DNA from: a bacterium
GTDB lineage: Bacteria; Bdellovibrionota_C; UBA2361; RFPC01
DNA length: 64,000 nucleotides
Assembly: GCA_030431715.1 (NCBI GenBank)
Contig: JAUIIO010000001.1
Coordinates: 248,001-312,000, forward strand
Direction of reading: 5' to 3'
Each line of letters begins with the position of its first letter. The stretch's first letter is position 1. This document shows, piece after piece, positions 1-6,985 of the stretch. Under the pieces are notes generated by a model, which saw only the letters and a list, made by a program, of their open reading frames with translations, searched no databases and was not told where the DNA came from. A program made the translations under genes and the position numbers.

Positions 1-496
1 GTTCAAGCGCGTAATCAATGCATTTCAACTTGCCACTGAGGCAAGGTTAGCGGATACCCGCCTACATCAATTTATAAGGTGTATCGAAGGGTTTGTATTA
101 CCCAGGATCGGATCCACTAAGAGAGATTTTCAGCATCGTACTAAGCTTTTTTTAGGACATAATCATACGGAGCTTGTTGGCGAGCTTTACGAGATACGTA
201 ATAAAGCAGAGCATATGCACGATGTCTTCGACCTTTTTACCGAATTAGCACCTCATGAGAAGTGGGAAAGATTATTCAAACGAACTTTTCAAGCTGAATT
301 TATAGCAAAGCATTGCATGCGACGGCTTCTCTCCGACGAAAAACTTTGGCCACACTTTCTTAATGATGAATCACTCAATAAGTTTTGGGAACTTGATCAA
401 AAGCAGCAGCAAGATATATGGGGAAATCAAATAGATATTGAATCAGAAATGAAAAACTTTTACATGCGAGAAATCGAACACGCTGACTATACTTAG
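1..496 (+). CDS. HEPN-domain-like protein, C-terminal part (5' truncated by window edge)
   Basis: The reading frame is open from base 2 without a stop, so the gene enters from the left; about 164 residues are visible. A helical stretch contains Arg-Asn-Lys-Ala-Glu-His (bases 197-214). This matches the RX4-6H motif with Asn after Arg that marks HEPN ribonuclease domains, common in toxins and abortive-infection proteins. An internal ATG at 215 lies just after this motif, so starting there would lose the motif. The gene is followed 10 bp downstream by an attC-like repeat, which suggests it is an integron gene cassette. Family assignment rests on one motif and the helical character, so the exact family is not resolved. 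RNase or defence activity is inference. Confidence 0.6.
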   Translation, partial: FKRVINAFQLATEARLADTRLHQFIRCIEGFVLPRIGSTKRDFQHRTKLFLGHNHTELVGELYEIRNKAEHMHDVFDLFTELAPHEKWERLFKRTFQAEFIAKHCMRRLLSDEKLWPHFLNDESLNKFWELDQKQQQDIWGNQIDIESEMKNFYMREIEHADYT

Positions 497-505
497 TCGC
501 TGTCC

Positions 506-565
506 ATATAACAAAACGGTTGATTTTACTTAGCTTCACTGAGAAAATCACCTAAACCGTTAGGC
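506..565 (+). mobile_element. attC-like integron recombination site (60 bp)
   Basis: An imperfect inverted repeat fills the gap between two same-strand ORFs. The left core ATATAAC (506-512) and right core GTTAGGC (559-565) fit RYYYAAC / GTTRRRY with one mismatch on the left. The inner arms GGTTGATTTT (518-527) and AAAATCACC (544-552) pair with one extra unpaired T on the left arm, and 5-nt spacers (AAAAC, TAAAC) separate inner from outer boxes. Outer boxes, unpaired spacers, inner boxes, one extrahelical base and about 60 bp are the classic attC layout. No integrase is visible in the window. Confidence 0.62.
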
Positions 566-576
566 CTACATTGAAA

Positions 577-1974
577 ATGAGTGGTGAGAACAAGGATGAG
601 ATTAAAGACGACGCACACTTGAGGTTGAGTGACTTGCTGCGTGCTCCGCGAGAGTCCTTGGATCTCGAAATTAAAGGGTGGTTGGATTTATCCGATAGCT
701 CTCACAGGGCGGATTTGGGAAAAGCGCTGCTAGCTTTAGCAAATCACGGGGGTGGCTATGTAATAGTGGGCTATTCCGAGGTAGACGGAGGCTGGGTAGT
801 CGATGCCTCCAGACCGAACGATCTAGAGGCTTACTCTCAAGATGCGATTAACGGGATAGTACAAAAATTTGCTGACCCTGTTTTTCACTGTGATGTCCAT
901 TTGGTTCCTCACCCTTCATCCAATGAACTATTTCCTATCGTATCTGTGCCAGGTGGGCACAGATTTCCGATTCGTTCCCGCAGAAGTGGACCGAACGAAC
1001 AACACATTATTAGTGACCGTTATTATATCCGAAGACCCGGTCCGAAGAGCGAGCCACCTCAGTCCGGGCAAGAATGGGATGACCTAATGCGAAGATGCGT
1101 CCTAAACACGAAAGAGGACTTGGTTGAAAGTATTCGGAATGTAATTTCTGGTATCTCTCCCGATGAGAGCGGGAGTTCAAAAAAGAACGGCTCTGAGCCT
1201 GACTCTCAGGAAGCTCTTGCTTGCTGGGAGCAGGAGTCTATTCAACGATTTACGGATCTATGCGAAGAGAAACTCGCTAACGAAAATCCCTCTCGTTACA
1301 GCCACGGTGTTTGGACCGTTTCATACCTTATTAATGGAGATGTAAGCTCTCCGACACTCTCGCAGCTCGATAAGATAGCTCGTGATATAAAAGGGTGGGA
1401 AACTGGATGGCCCGTTTGGCTCGTGGTAGAGAGGCACCCTTTGTCCCCTTATCCGGCTAATGGTGTTGTTGAGTGTTTTCTAGTGGAAGATGGGGTTGAC
1501 GAATTCAGCGATGGATTTCACTCGGATTTTTGGCGAATTTCCCCCGAAGGAAAGGCCTTTCTCCTCCGGGGCTATCAGGATGATAGCCCCAGACAGAACT
1601 TTGAGCCTTCTACTAGGTTCGCCTTGACTATTCCAGTATGGAGAGTAGCAGAAGCGTTACTTCATGCGCGACGTTACGCTCTCGCAATATCCACGGAAGA
1701 TTCTTCAATTCTCTTCAAGACAACATGGTCCGGATTAAACGGCCGCGTGCTTTCGACCTGGGCGAGTCCTCATCGCTTTCCATTGATGGACGACCGAATT
1801 GCTCGGCAAGATAAGGTATCTTCTCAGCGTGAAGTTTTTATAGACGAAATCGAAGCGAATCTGCCAGAGGTGGTTCATTCTATTGTCAGGCCTCTCTTCG
1901 AAGTCTTTGATTTTTATGAGATCAGCCCTCAACTAGTAGCTGAGGAAATATCTCGTATTCGAACTCGTAGGTAG
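577..1974 (+). CDS. Schlafen/AlbA_2-domain protein, putative cassette-borne
   Basis: 465-residue protein. Residues about 25-150 resemble the Schlafen AlbA_2 domain (formerly AAA_4): an ESLDLEIKGW strand, then NHGGGYVIVGYSE, the Gly-rich turn of this family. AlbA_2 proteins are putative nucleic-acid-binding regulators, often found near defence or mobile genes. The remaining 300 residues are not recognised; they include Trp-rich stretches and no obvious membrane segment. ATG 577 is preferred over the in-frame TTG at 571; neither has a good Shine-Dalgarno, as is common for integron cassettes. attC-like sites lie on both sides (506-565 and 1978-2074), so the gene looks like one complete cassette. 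A defence role is inferred from domain and context only. Confidence 0.7.
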   Translation: MSGENKDEIKDDAHLRLSDLLRAPRESLDLEIKGWLDLSDSSHRADLGKALLALANHGGGYVIVGYSEVDGGWVVDASRPNDLEAYSQDAINGIVQKFADPVFHCDVHLVPHPSSNELFPIVSVPGGHRFPIRSRRSGPNEQHIISDRYYIRRPGPKSEPPQSGQEWDDLMRRCVLNTKEDLVESIRNVISGISPDESGSSKKNGSEPDSQEALACWEQESIQRFTDLCEEKLANENPSRYSHGVWTVSYLINGDVSSPTLSQLDKIARDIKGWETGWPVWLVVERHPLSPYPANGVVECFLVEDGVDEFSDGFHSDFWRISPEGKAFLLRGYQDDSPRQNFEPSTRFALTIPVWRVAEALLHARRYALAISTEDSSILFKTTWSGLNGRVLSTWASPHRFPLMDDRIARQDKVSSQREVFIDEIEANLPEVVHSIVRPLFEVFDFYEISPQLVAEEISRIRTRR

Positions 1975-1977
1975 TAG

Positions 1978-2074
1978 GCCTAACAAACAAGTTGACCGGA
2001 TTTCCGGCCCTGTTTCTGTTATGGTAGTTTGGATTTGAAGCGTGGCCGAAAACCGGCCACTTAAACCGCTAAAC
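1978..2074 (+). mobile_element. attC-like integron recombination site (97 bp)
   Basis: The repeat begins 3 bp after the AlbA_2 gene. The left core GCCTAAC (1978-1984) is a perfect RYYYAAC; the right core GCTAAAC (2068-2074) has one mismatch to GTTRRRY. The inner left arm GTTGACCGG pairs with CCGGCCAC, again with an extra T on the left arm as at 506-565. The central part contains more complementary GC-rich sequence (TTTCCGGCC with GGCCGAAA). It has the same orientation as the first site, as expected for a cassette array. Confidence 0.58.
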
Positions 2075-2205
2075 ACTTATTTAAAGCCTAGTATTATGCC
2101 ATGTTAGAAGTTGAACCAACACCAGCTCCTAATAGAGCTCTCACTATTCGAACTGAGCAGTTCGCCCTTACTTTCACTACTTCACATGAAAAAGGAGACT
2201 CTTAT

Positions 2206-2457
2206 ATGCTCTCTACGGTGAAGTTTTTGTTTGGTCCGTGGTGCGATGAGGATTTTGCCGCAACCATTGGTCGCATGGCTCACTTAATGCAACATGGGAA
2301 AAGTTTTGTGGAAGCCGTTAACCATTTTCCTGATAAATTTGCAAAAGATTTTGTGGAGGGGCTAAATGCCGCAGATGCTAACATCTCCGATCGTATTGAG
2401 GCAGTAAATGTATTTATTAAGGAATATGGGAAGCGATATAAAGGCAGCAGTATGTAG
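2206..2457 (+). CDS. Small protein of unknown function
   Basis: 83 residues from ATG 2206, which has a strong Shine-Dalgarno AAAGGAG at 2191-2197, 8 nt upstream. The frame is open back to ATG 2101, which would give 118 residues but has no ribosome site and starts soon after the attC-like repeat. The protein is soluble, mixed Phe/Ala-rich and probably helical. I recognise no family. It follows the second attC-like site in the same orientation and could be the third cassette. However, no attC-like repeat is visible in the 36 bp between it and the convergent transpeptidase gene, so it may be a terminal cassette that lost its site or a chromosomal gene. Confidence 0.5.
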   Translation: MLSTVKFLFGPWCDEDFAATIGRMAHLMQHGKSFVEAVNHFPDKFAKDFVEGLNAADANISDRIEAVNVFIKEYGKRYKGSSM

Positions 2458-2493
2458 AATATAGTAACTAGATTTAACCGTTACACAGGCAAT

Positions 2494-3417
2494 CTACTTG
2501 GTGTATCCAACAATGTGTGGAATACCGTCAGCTTTCCTGATAACAAGCTCAACGGCATACTCATTAATGTGCGCACCGGGCCCGGATTTATAACGAAGCT
2601 CGTTCATAGCTTCGCTCATTGTTGGGCGACGGTAATGGGTGACTTCCTGTATAGGCTCACTTACTTGAAGATAGATGTGTTTGCCAGATTTGCCGACTTT
2701 CATGCTTTGGTCTATGACTCGAACTTCAGTGCCCTGAGGGACAGAATTATATAACTGCTCCACATCTTCAGGATACAAACGAATACAACCGTGGCTAACT
2801 CTTGAGCCGATAGTGTATCTCATAGTTGGGGCTACTCCGTGCAGGAGGAAAGCGCCGTGATCAAAGCCGAGTCTGAGAGCGTGGTTGCCAAGCGGATTTC
2901 TGGGGTCTCCTCCGGGAACGACACTGGGGGGAGGATCTCCTGCTTTGATGAATTCTTGCTTAATTGATTCAGGAGGATTCCACGAAGGCTTATAAGCTTT
3001 ACTTGCAATCTTTGTAACACCGAGCGGTGTTTCCCAGCCGACTTTACCGATACTCACAGGATAGGTGTGTACAACATTTTGTCCCGGTGGATAATAGTAG
3101 AGTCTGAGTTCGATAAGGTTTAATACGATCCCTGTTCGCGGAGCGTCAGGCAGTATGTGCAGGGCAGGAATGACAGCAATTGAACCTTCCGGTGGATTAT
3201 TTGGGTCAAGTCCGGGATTTGAGTTGATAACAAGGTTCCTGCCGATGTCGTAATTCTTCGCGATTTCGTAGAGGTGCTGGCCCCTCTTTACGCGAACATA
3301 GTGCATTTTTCCTACGACAGAATCTGAGTAATCTGAGGGTATTACGTACTCTGTAGCCCCTAACGGAGCATTAATCAGAAGCAAAGAGAGGAGGATTAAA
3401 GATATAATATTACTCAT
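2494..3417 (-). CDS. LysM and YkuD-type L,D-transpeptidase (ErfK/YbiS family)
   Basis: 307 residues. A signal peptide (about 1-20, hydrophobic, ending before ATEY) sends it to the periplasm. A LysM-like peptidoglycan-binding repeat lies at about 39-84 (YVRVKRGQHLYEIAKNYDI). The YkuD catalytic domain spans about 95-235 with HG at 193-194 and SHGCIRL at 208-214, Cys211 being the predicted nucleophile. Family members make 3-3 peptidoglycan crosslinks or attach Braun-type lipoproteins to meso-diaminopimelate. The gene converges with the preceding cassette region. A second, different L,D-transpeptidase lies divergently upstream. All catalytic residues are present. Confidence 0.93.
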   Translation of the reverse strand: MSNIISLILLSLLLINAPLGATEYVIPSDYSDSVVGKMHYVRVKRGQHLYEIAKNYDIGRNLVINSNPGLDPNNPPEGSIAVIPALHILPDAPRTGIVLNLIELRLYYYPPGQNVVHTYPVSIGKVGWETPLGVTKIASKAYKPSWNPPESIKQEFIKAGDPPPSVVPGGDPRNPLGNHALRLGFDHGAFLLHGVAPTMRYTIGSRVSHGCIRLYPEDVEQLYNSVPQGTEVRVIDQSMKVGKSGKHIYLQVSEPIQEVTHYRRPTMSEAMNELRYKSGPGAHINEYAVELVIRKADGIPHIVGYTK

Positions 3418-3519
3418 AAAATCAGATAGAATAGCCGATCTAAAAAATGTCGAAAAGGGGGGTTATCTGATATAATCTAATTATATATAGTTTTAACATG
3501 GTTTTCATTACAGGTGTAC

Positions 3520-4215
3520 ATGCAACAGACCTCTTTTGTTAAGGTTTTTAATACCAATCTTCTCTATTATTCAGCTCTTATCTTGGGCATAGCCCTTACA
3601 GGTATATCCAGCGCATCAGCAGATTCACTTAGTGGTAAGCTGGCCCATATGTCACCATCACTTTCTACCTCAGTATTCTCAATGGCCCACCGGGCAATGA
3701 ATTGTGCTGTTAAGCGTGGCGGAGAAGACCCTGCACGTTATCTCGCTATCATCGATTATACACTTCCGTCCTCAACAAAACGTTTCTGGGCATTTGATCT
3801 TGATCGACAGGCGCTCCTCTGGGAAGAGCATGTGTCGCACGGTAAAAATAGTGGCATGAAATACGCCGTGAGATTTTCAAATATCCCTAACAGTAAACAA
3901 TCAAGTATTGGACTGTTTCGTACTTCAAACTCTTATAACGGACAAAATGGCTACTCAATGCGACTTCACGGATTAGAGCCCGGATTTAACGATAAAGCTT
4001 TTGAACGGGCAATCGTAATGCACGGTGCCAATTATGTAGATTCTTCACTTGTTCGTAAGCAGGGGAGAATGGGACGCAGCTGGGGATGTCCGGCGCTAAG
4101 AACTGAAGTTATTAATGATGTCATTAATACACTAGAAGAAGATGCCTACCTCTTCATTTACTACCCAGACGAGCAGTGGCTTAGCCAGTCTGAATACCTT
4201 CGTGGTTGTGAGTAA
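3520..4215 (+). CDS. Murein L,D-transpeptidase of the YkuD_2 type
   Basis: 231 residues from ATG 3520 (AGG at 3512-3514 serves as ribosome site; the in-frame GTG at 3514 is less likely). The N-terminal hydrophobic stretch (about 12-33) is a signal peptide ending near SASA. The catalytic signature is His168 in VMHGA and Ser187-Trp-Gly-Cys190-Pro in GRSWGCPALR, typical of the YkuD_2 branch (PF13645) rather than the SHGC branch of the neighbour. It probably modifies peptidoglycan in the periplasm. It is divergent from the LysM transpeptidase with 102 bp between the two genes, so the promoters share that AT-rich gap. Confidence 0.88.
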   Translation: MQQTSFVKVFNTNLLYYSALILGIALTGISSASADSLSGKLAHMSPSLSTSVFSMAHRAMNCAVKRGGEDPARYLAIIDYTLPSSTKRFWAFDLDRQALLWEEHVSHGKNSGMKYAVRFSNIPNSKQSSIGLFRTSNSYNGQNGYSMRLHGLEPGFNDKAFERAIVMHGANYVDSSLVRKQGRMGRSWGCPALRTEVINDVINTLEEDAYLFIYYPDEQWLSQSEYLRGCE

Positions 4216-4238
4216 GCCAAACCTTTAAACAAAACTTA

Positions 4239-5084
4239 TTACTTTGCTGGAAGCTTTTGTGATTCCTTAGGAAGCTTTCTACTCTCTGCTCTTAATCTAC
4301 TCTGAACCTTTTTAATATCTTCGGCCGCCGGCAGGTTTTCCGGGTGAATACCGCGCCCTACAAGTGCATTTCGAACAGCTTCATTGCTGTGACTGTGTTC
4401 TTTCGCTATCGCGCTTTCTCCCTGTAGGTCTTTCTCTAACAGGTTATGTTCCGTCATCTCATCCGCCAGAGTCTTGGCGGCGAGAGTGATTTTAGGAAGA
4501 AAGTCAGCAAGCGCTCGACTCTGCGGTACGTCAAGCTTGTCCTTCATTGTGCGAGTCGAATTTCCGCCAAAGAGGATTGAATCTCCTTTACTCTTAATTC
4601 TTGCAAAGCCTTTAGAGTCAACACCGCGTTCAAAAACAATGCCAGCAAAGCGCTTCTCAGCATTTGAGAGTCGCTCTCGGGCCTCAATGCGTTTGAGTTC
4701 TTTTAGCCGGTTCTCAATGATCTCTTGTTTGCGAGTCTGTACTGCAAAATATGTTTGAGCAAATGCGATCTCGTCTTTTCTCGGGTCACCGTTCTGGGTG
4801 ATGAGGTAGCAAGCGTAGCGGGTGAGATTGTAATCTTCTACTTCTCTTTTGGAGCCAGAACCGATCTCCACCATTTTCCCGACTGGGGCAAAATGGTCAG
4901 AGACTTCTACCTCACTGTTTTTACAGGCGTCTTTAGCTTTCTGTATGACTTTGGCAAAGTTGTCCCACTTTGAGTACTTTAGAAGTACTTGAAGATCTCT
5001 CGCTGTCCAATACTCTACACCATCCTCGTTACAGGCTGATTCTTCAAAACGGGTATGTAAGGTGTTGATAAGTTCCTTTTTCAC
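4239..5084 (-). CDS. dinD: DinD-like DNA-damage-inducible protein
   Basis: 281 residues collinear with E. coli DinD, an SOS-induced inhibitor of RecA strand exchange. Recognisable blocks are YWTARDLQVLLKYSKW (25-40), KAKDACKNS (49-57), the core RYACYLITQNGDP (89-101) and QTYFAVQTRKQE (110-121). A Bro-N-like fold is expected at the N-terminus, followed by a helical middle. The C-terminus ends in two related copies of (R/Q)KLP. A perfect 8-bp palindrome with 5-bp spacer lies 5-25 bp upstream of the start and could be an SOS operator, although it is not the E. coli LexA box. It is 89 bp downstream of a same-strand unknown gene. Confidence 0.88.
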   Translation of the reverse strand: MKKELINTLHTRFEESACNEDGVEYWTARDLQVLLKYSKWDNFAKVIQKAKDACKNSEVEVSDHFAPVGKMVEIGSGSKREVEDYNLTRYACYLITQNGDPRKDEIAFAQTYFAVQTRKQEIIENRLKELKRIEARERLSNAEKRFAGIVFERGVDSKGFARIKSKGDSILFGGNSTRTMKDKLDVPQSRALADFLPKITLAAKTLADEMTEHNLLEKDLQGESAIAKEHSHSNEAVRNALVGRGIHPENLPAAEDIKKVQSRLRAESRKLPKESQKLPAK

Positions 5085-5088
5085 ACAG

Positions 5089-5109
5089 AGTATTTTATAG
5101 AAAAATACT
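5089..5109 (-). promoter_or_regulatory. Palindromic operator candidate in front of dinD
   Basis: AGTATTTT (5089-5096), 5-bp spacer, AAAATACT (5102-5109): a perfect dyad directly upstream of the dinD start, placed where a repressor would block the promoter or initiation. LexA sites differ widely outside gammaproteobacteria, so this could be the lineage's SOS box. That is inference; no second copy was found by eye in the window. Confidence 0.4.
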
Positions 5110-5173
5110 GGAATGGCAATACAATTGTAAGTGTTTAAGGGCGTATAGCTGTATTGCTCGTATGTCTAAGGAA

Positions 5174-6055
5174 CTACTCGCTAAGACAACTCCCTCGGGC
5201 TTCAGGGTGAAGTACGTACTTAGGAGGAGTTCCAGCAAGATTGATGAGTATGCCAGCCTTACAGCCTTCTCCTATCCAGTAATCGATGAGCTGACGTACG
5301 TCAGGTGTGAAAGACTTGGAGTTATTGTTCTTATAGAATTGTTTCTCAAGGTACGTTTCGGAAAGCGTTCTTGGCTCTTGAAAGTATGCGTAAAATGCTT
5401 TGCTGGTCAGCTCTAAGCGGAGTGGACTTTGAGGGTTCTGAGTTAGAGGACTGTCCGTTATGAGTGCTTCAGCTAACTCTTCATTGAAAGTTACGTCAGC
5501 GGTTAACGTTTCAGAAGCGAGAAGAGCTATAGCTTCCTTTGCCTGATTAAAGGCGTAAAACTTTGCTACACCAGTGTCAGGATATTCTGCCGGGGCATCG
5601 TAAGGTATAAGTAGCCCACAATTTACAGCTCCAGCTATGGCGCTCTTAACCTGTGCTCTTCTCTCGTATGAAAGTATTGTTGAACTCTCTGAGTGAAGTG
5701 ACGCAACGTAAGTGGCGATCTCTTTTTCAAGAAGGCCTGTTTTGGGAATATATCTTTTTCCCTCGTATTTTTTTGCAAAGTCGCCGAGGTGAGCTTCTAG
5801 CTCAGTAAGAAATTCTTTTCCGGTCTGATTCCACTCAAGATCTTTGGTTAAGTAAGCTTTCGCTTCAGTGATAGATACGTGGCTTAGGGTGGGTGGGGGA
5901 GTCAACTCTGGTGAAAGTTCCTGATGTTTCGCCACAGCTTCTGCTTTAGCCTTAGCTGGAACCCCCACAGGTACAAGCTCGAGTTCGTGTTCGGTATTGT
6001 CCGTATCGAGATCTGTGACCGGCTCTACCGTTTCTGCTCTATAGAATTGATTCAT
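5174..6055 (-). CDS. Unknown protein upstream of dinD
   Basis: 293 residues, ATG at 6055. No family recognised. The first 70 residues are Glu/Pro/Ala-rich and probably disordered; residues about 75-290 look folded and alpha-rich, with two repeated-looking winged-helix-like patches (ERRAQVKSAIAGAVNCGLLI and VRQLIDYWIGEGCKAGILI) ending in a strand (PKYVLHPEA). The two patches (helix, glycine turn, aliphatic strand) might indicate duplicated winged-helix domains, which is inference. No signal peptide or membrane helix. It lies in the same orientation as dinD, 89 bp upstream of it. Confidence 0.6.
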   Translation of the reverse strand: MNQFYRAETVEPVTDLDTDNTEHELELVPVGVPAKAKAEAVAKHQELSPELTPPPTLSHVSITEAKAYLTKDLEWNQTGKEFLTELEAHLGDFAKKYEGKRYIPKTGLLEKEIATYVASLHSESSTILSYERRAQVKSAIAGAVNCGLLIPYDAPAEYPDTGVAKFYAFNQAKEAIALLASETLTADVTFNEELAEALITDSPLTQNPQSPLRLELTSKAFYAYFQEPRTLSETYLEKQFYKNNNSKSFTPDVRQLIDYWIGEGCKAGILINLAGTPPKYVLHPEARGSCLSE

Positions 6056-6390
6056 ATAGACTGACCTTTTGTACTTCTACGTCCTAAACACTCCTTATTA
6101 TTATGCGGGGCATGCTTAAAAGGTGCGCTTTATCGCCGTGTAGAATGAGAGGAGTTTGGCAGGTTGCCGAAATGTCTGTGTTTTTTCGTGTTTTAGATTG
6201 GGCGTTACTTTGCTTAAAGCTGAGAGGAAAACTATAATGGACTGCTTGGAAGAGTAGACTGCGTTTTAAGGTGTGAGAGGCTTCTGTGAAGGGCTTAGCT
6301 AGTAAGTTCTTTGCAGGGGCCTCTCCAGTTTGTTCGGCTATAGGATGCCGGAGTTGAGGTTCTAGGTTGATAGTCAAGGAGGTCAGTCAA
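6056..6390. other. Divergent intergenic region upstream of csrA
   Basis: 335 bp between the leftward unknown gene and rightward csrA. It contains a promoter candidate (6210-6238) and the csrA Shine-Dalgarno. A 97-codon reverse ORF (6084-6377) has no ribosome site and unnatural composition, so I do not call it. Confidence 0.6.
6210..6238 (+). promoter_or_regulatory. Sigma-70 promoter candidate for csrA
   Basis: TTGCTT at 6210-6215 and a perfect TATAAT at 6233-6238 are separated by exactly 17 bp. The predicted transcript has a 5' leader of about 145 nt before csrA, long enough for leader regulation. The -35 box matches the consensus only in its TTG. Confidence 0.42.
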
Positions 6391-6594
6391 ATGTTAGTGC
6401 TCAGCCGTAAAGAAGGAGAAAAGATCCACATTGGCGATAACATCGTGGTCGAGGTTCGTAGGGTAAGTGGCAATCGCGTCACCCTTGCAATCAAGGCCCC
6501 GGGCCATGTGAGGATTCTCCGCGGAGAACTGACAGAGGATGGACTGAGGATTATTGCTGACGACGAATCGGCTCAAGAGGCCATCTCGCAGTAG
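6391..6594 (+). CDS. csrA: CsrA carbon storage regulator / RNA-binding translational regulator
   Basis: 67 residues from ATG 6391, preceded by a textbook AAGGAGGT at 6376-6383; upstream in-frame TTG 6367 is not used. MLVLSRKEGEKIHIGD is the hallmark N-terminus, and Arg44 in VRILRGE (40-46) is the conserved RNA-contacting residue. CsrA dimers bind GGA-containing loops in mRNA leaders to control translation, for example of motility and carbon metabolism. The gene is monocistronic: it is followed by a hairpin terminator, with no fliW or flagellar gene adjacent. Confidence 0.97.
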   Translation: MLVLSRKEGEKIHIGDNIVVEVRRVSGNRVTLAIKAPGHVRILRGELTEDGLRIIADDESAQEAISQ

Positions 6595-6615
6595 TAAGCC
6601 CTATCAGTAAAACCG

Positions 6616-6660
6616 CCCCTGTGGCCCGTCTCTACACCAGAGCGGGCTGCAGGGGTCTTT
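6616..6660 (+). terminator. Hairpin terminator after csrA
   Basis: CCCCTG (6616-6621) pairs with CAGGGG (6650-6655), and the inner GCCCG/CGGGC and CTCT/AGAG extend the stem; it is followed by a short T-rich run. It begins 21 bp after the csrA stop. Confidence 0.6.
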
Positions 6661-6802
6661 AGACGGTTACATTACTCAGTCGCTCTTTCATTCCATCTAC
6701 GAATTTTTCTGGTTCCCGGACATAGATAGAGGTCGAAGCACGAGTAGTAAATGCTGGCATGTTAATTGCCATGTTATTGATAGTTACTACATGGAGCCGC
6801 TA

Positions 6803-6934
6803 ATGAAACGCGACTTAACACGTCCCACCGTTGTGTTTGATATTCGGGGGGTTAATCTCTTAAAGAAGTACCGATTGCTTCAGGCCTTTATCTACCTGAG
6901 CCTTGGTATTGCGCTGGTACTTCATACCATTTGA
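6803..6934 (+). CDS. 43-residue single-pass membrane protein (small ORF)
   Basis: ATG 6803 is preceded by GGAG at 6793-6796 with 6-nt spacing, and the frame ends at TGA 6932-6934. The protein has a basic, polar N-terminus (MKRDLTRPTVVFDIRG), a juxtamembrane LLKKYR and then a C-terminal hydrophobic helix (about residues 25-43). A positive cytoplasmic side followed by a membrane helix at the very C-terminus suggests a tail-anchored-like small inner-membrane protein. It sits between csrA and apt on the same strand, 51 bp before apt. No family recognised. A good ribosome site and coherent topology support it as real. Confidence 0.5.
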   Translation: MKRDLTRPTVVFDIRGVNLLKKYRLLQAFIYLSLGIALVLHTI

Positions 6935-6985
6935 TTCATTAATGGAGAGTTTACACGATCGTTCATGCTTCTTATAGTAGGGGAC

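Noticed and set aside
6084..6377. 97-codon minus ORF between unknown gene and csrA
   Set aside because: No ribosome site, unnatural composition, and it lies over the csrA promoter and ribosome site.
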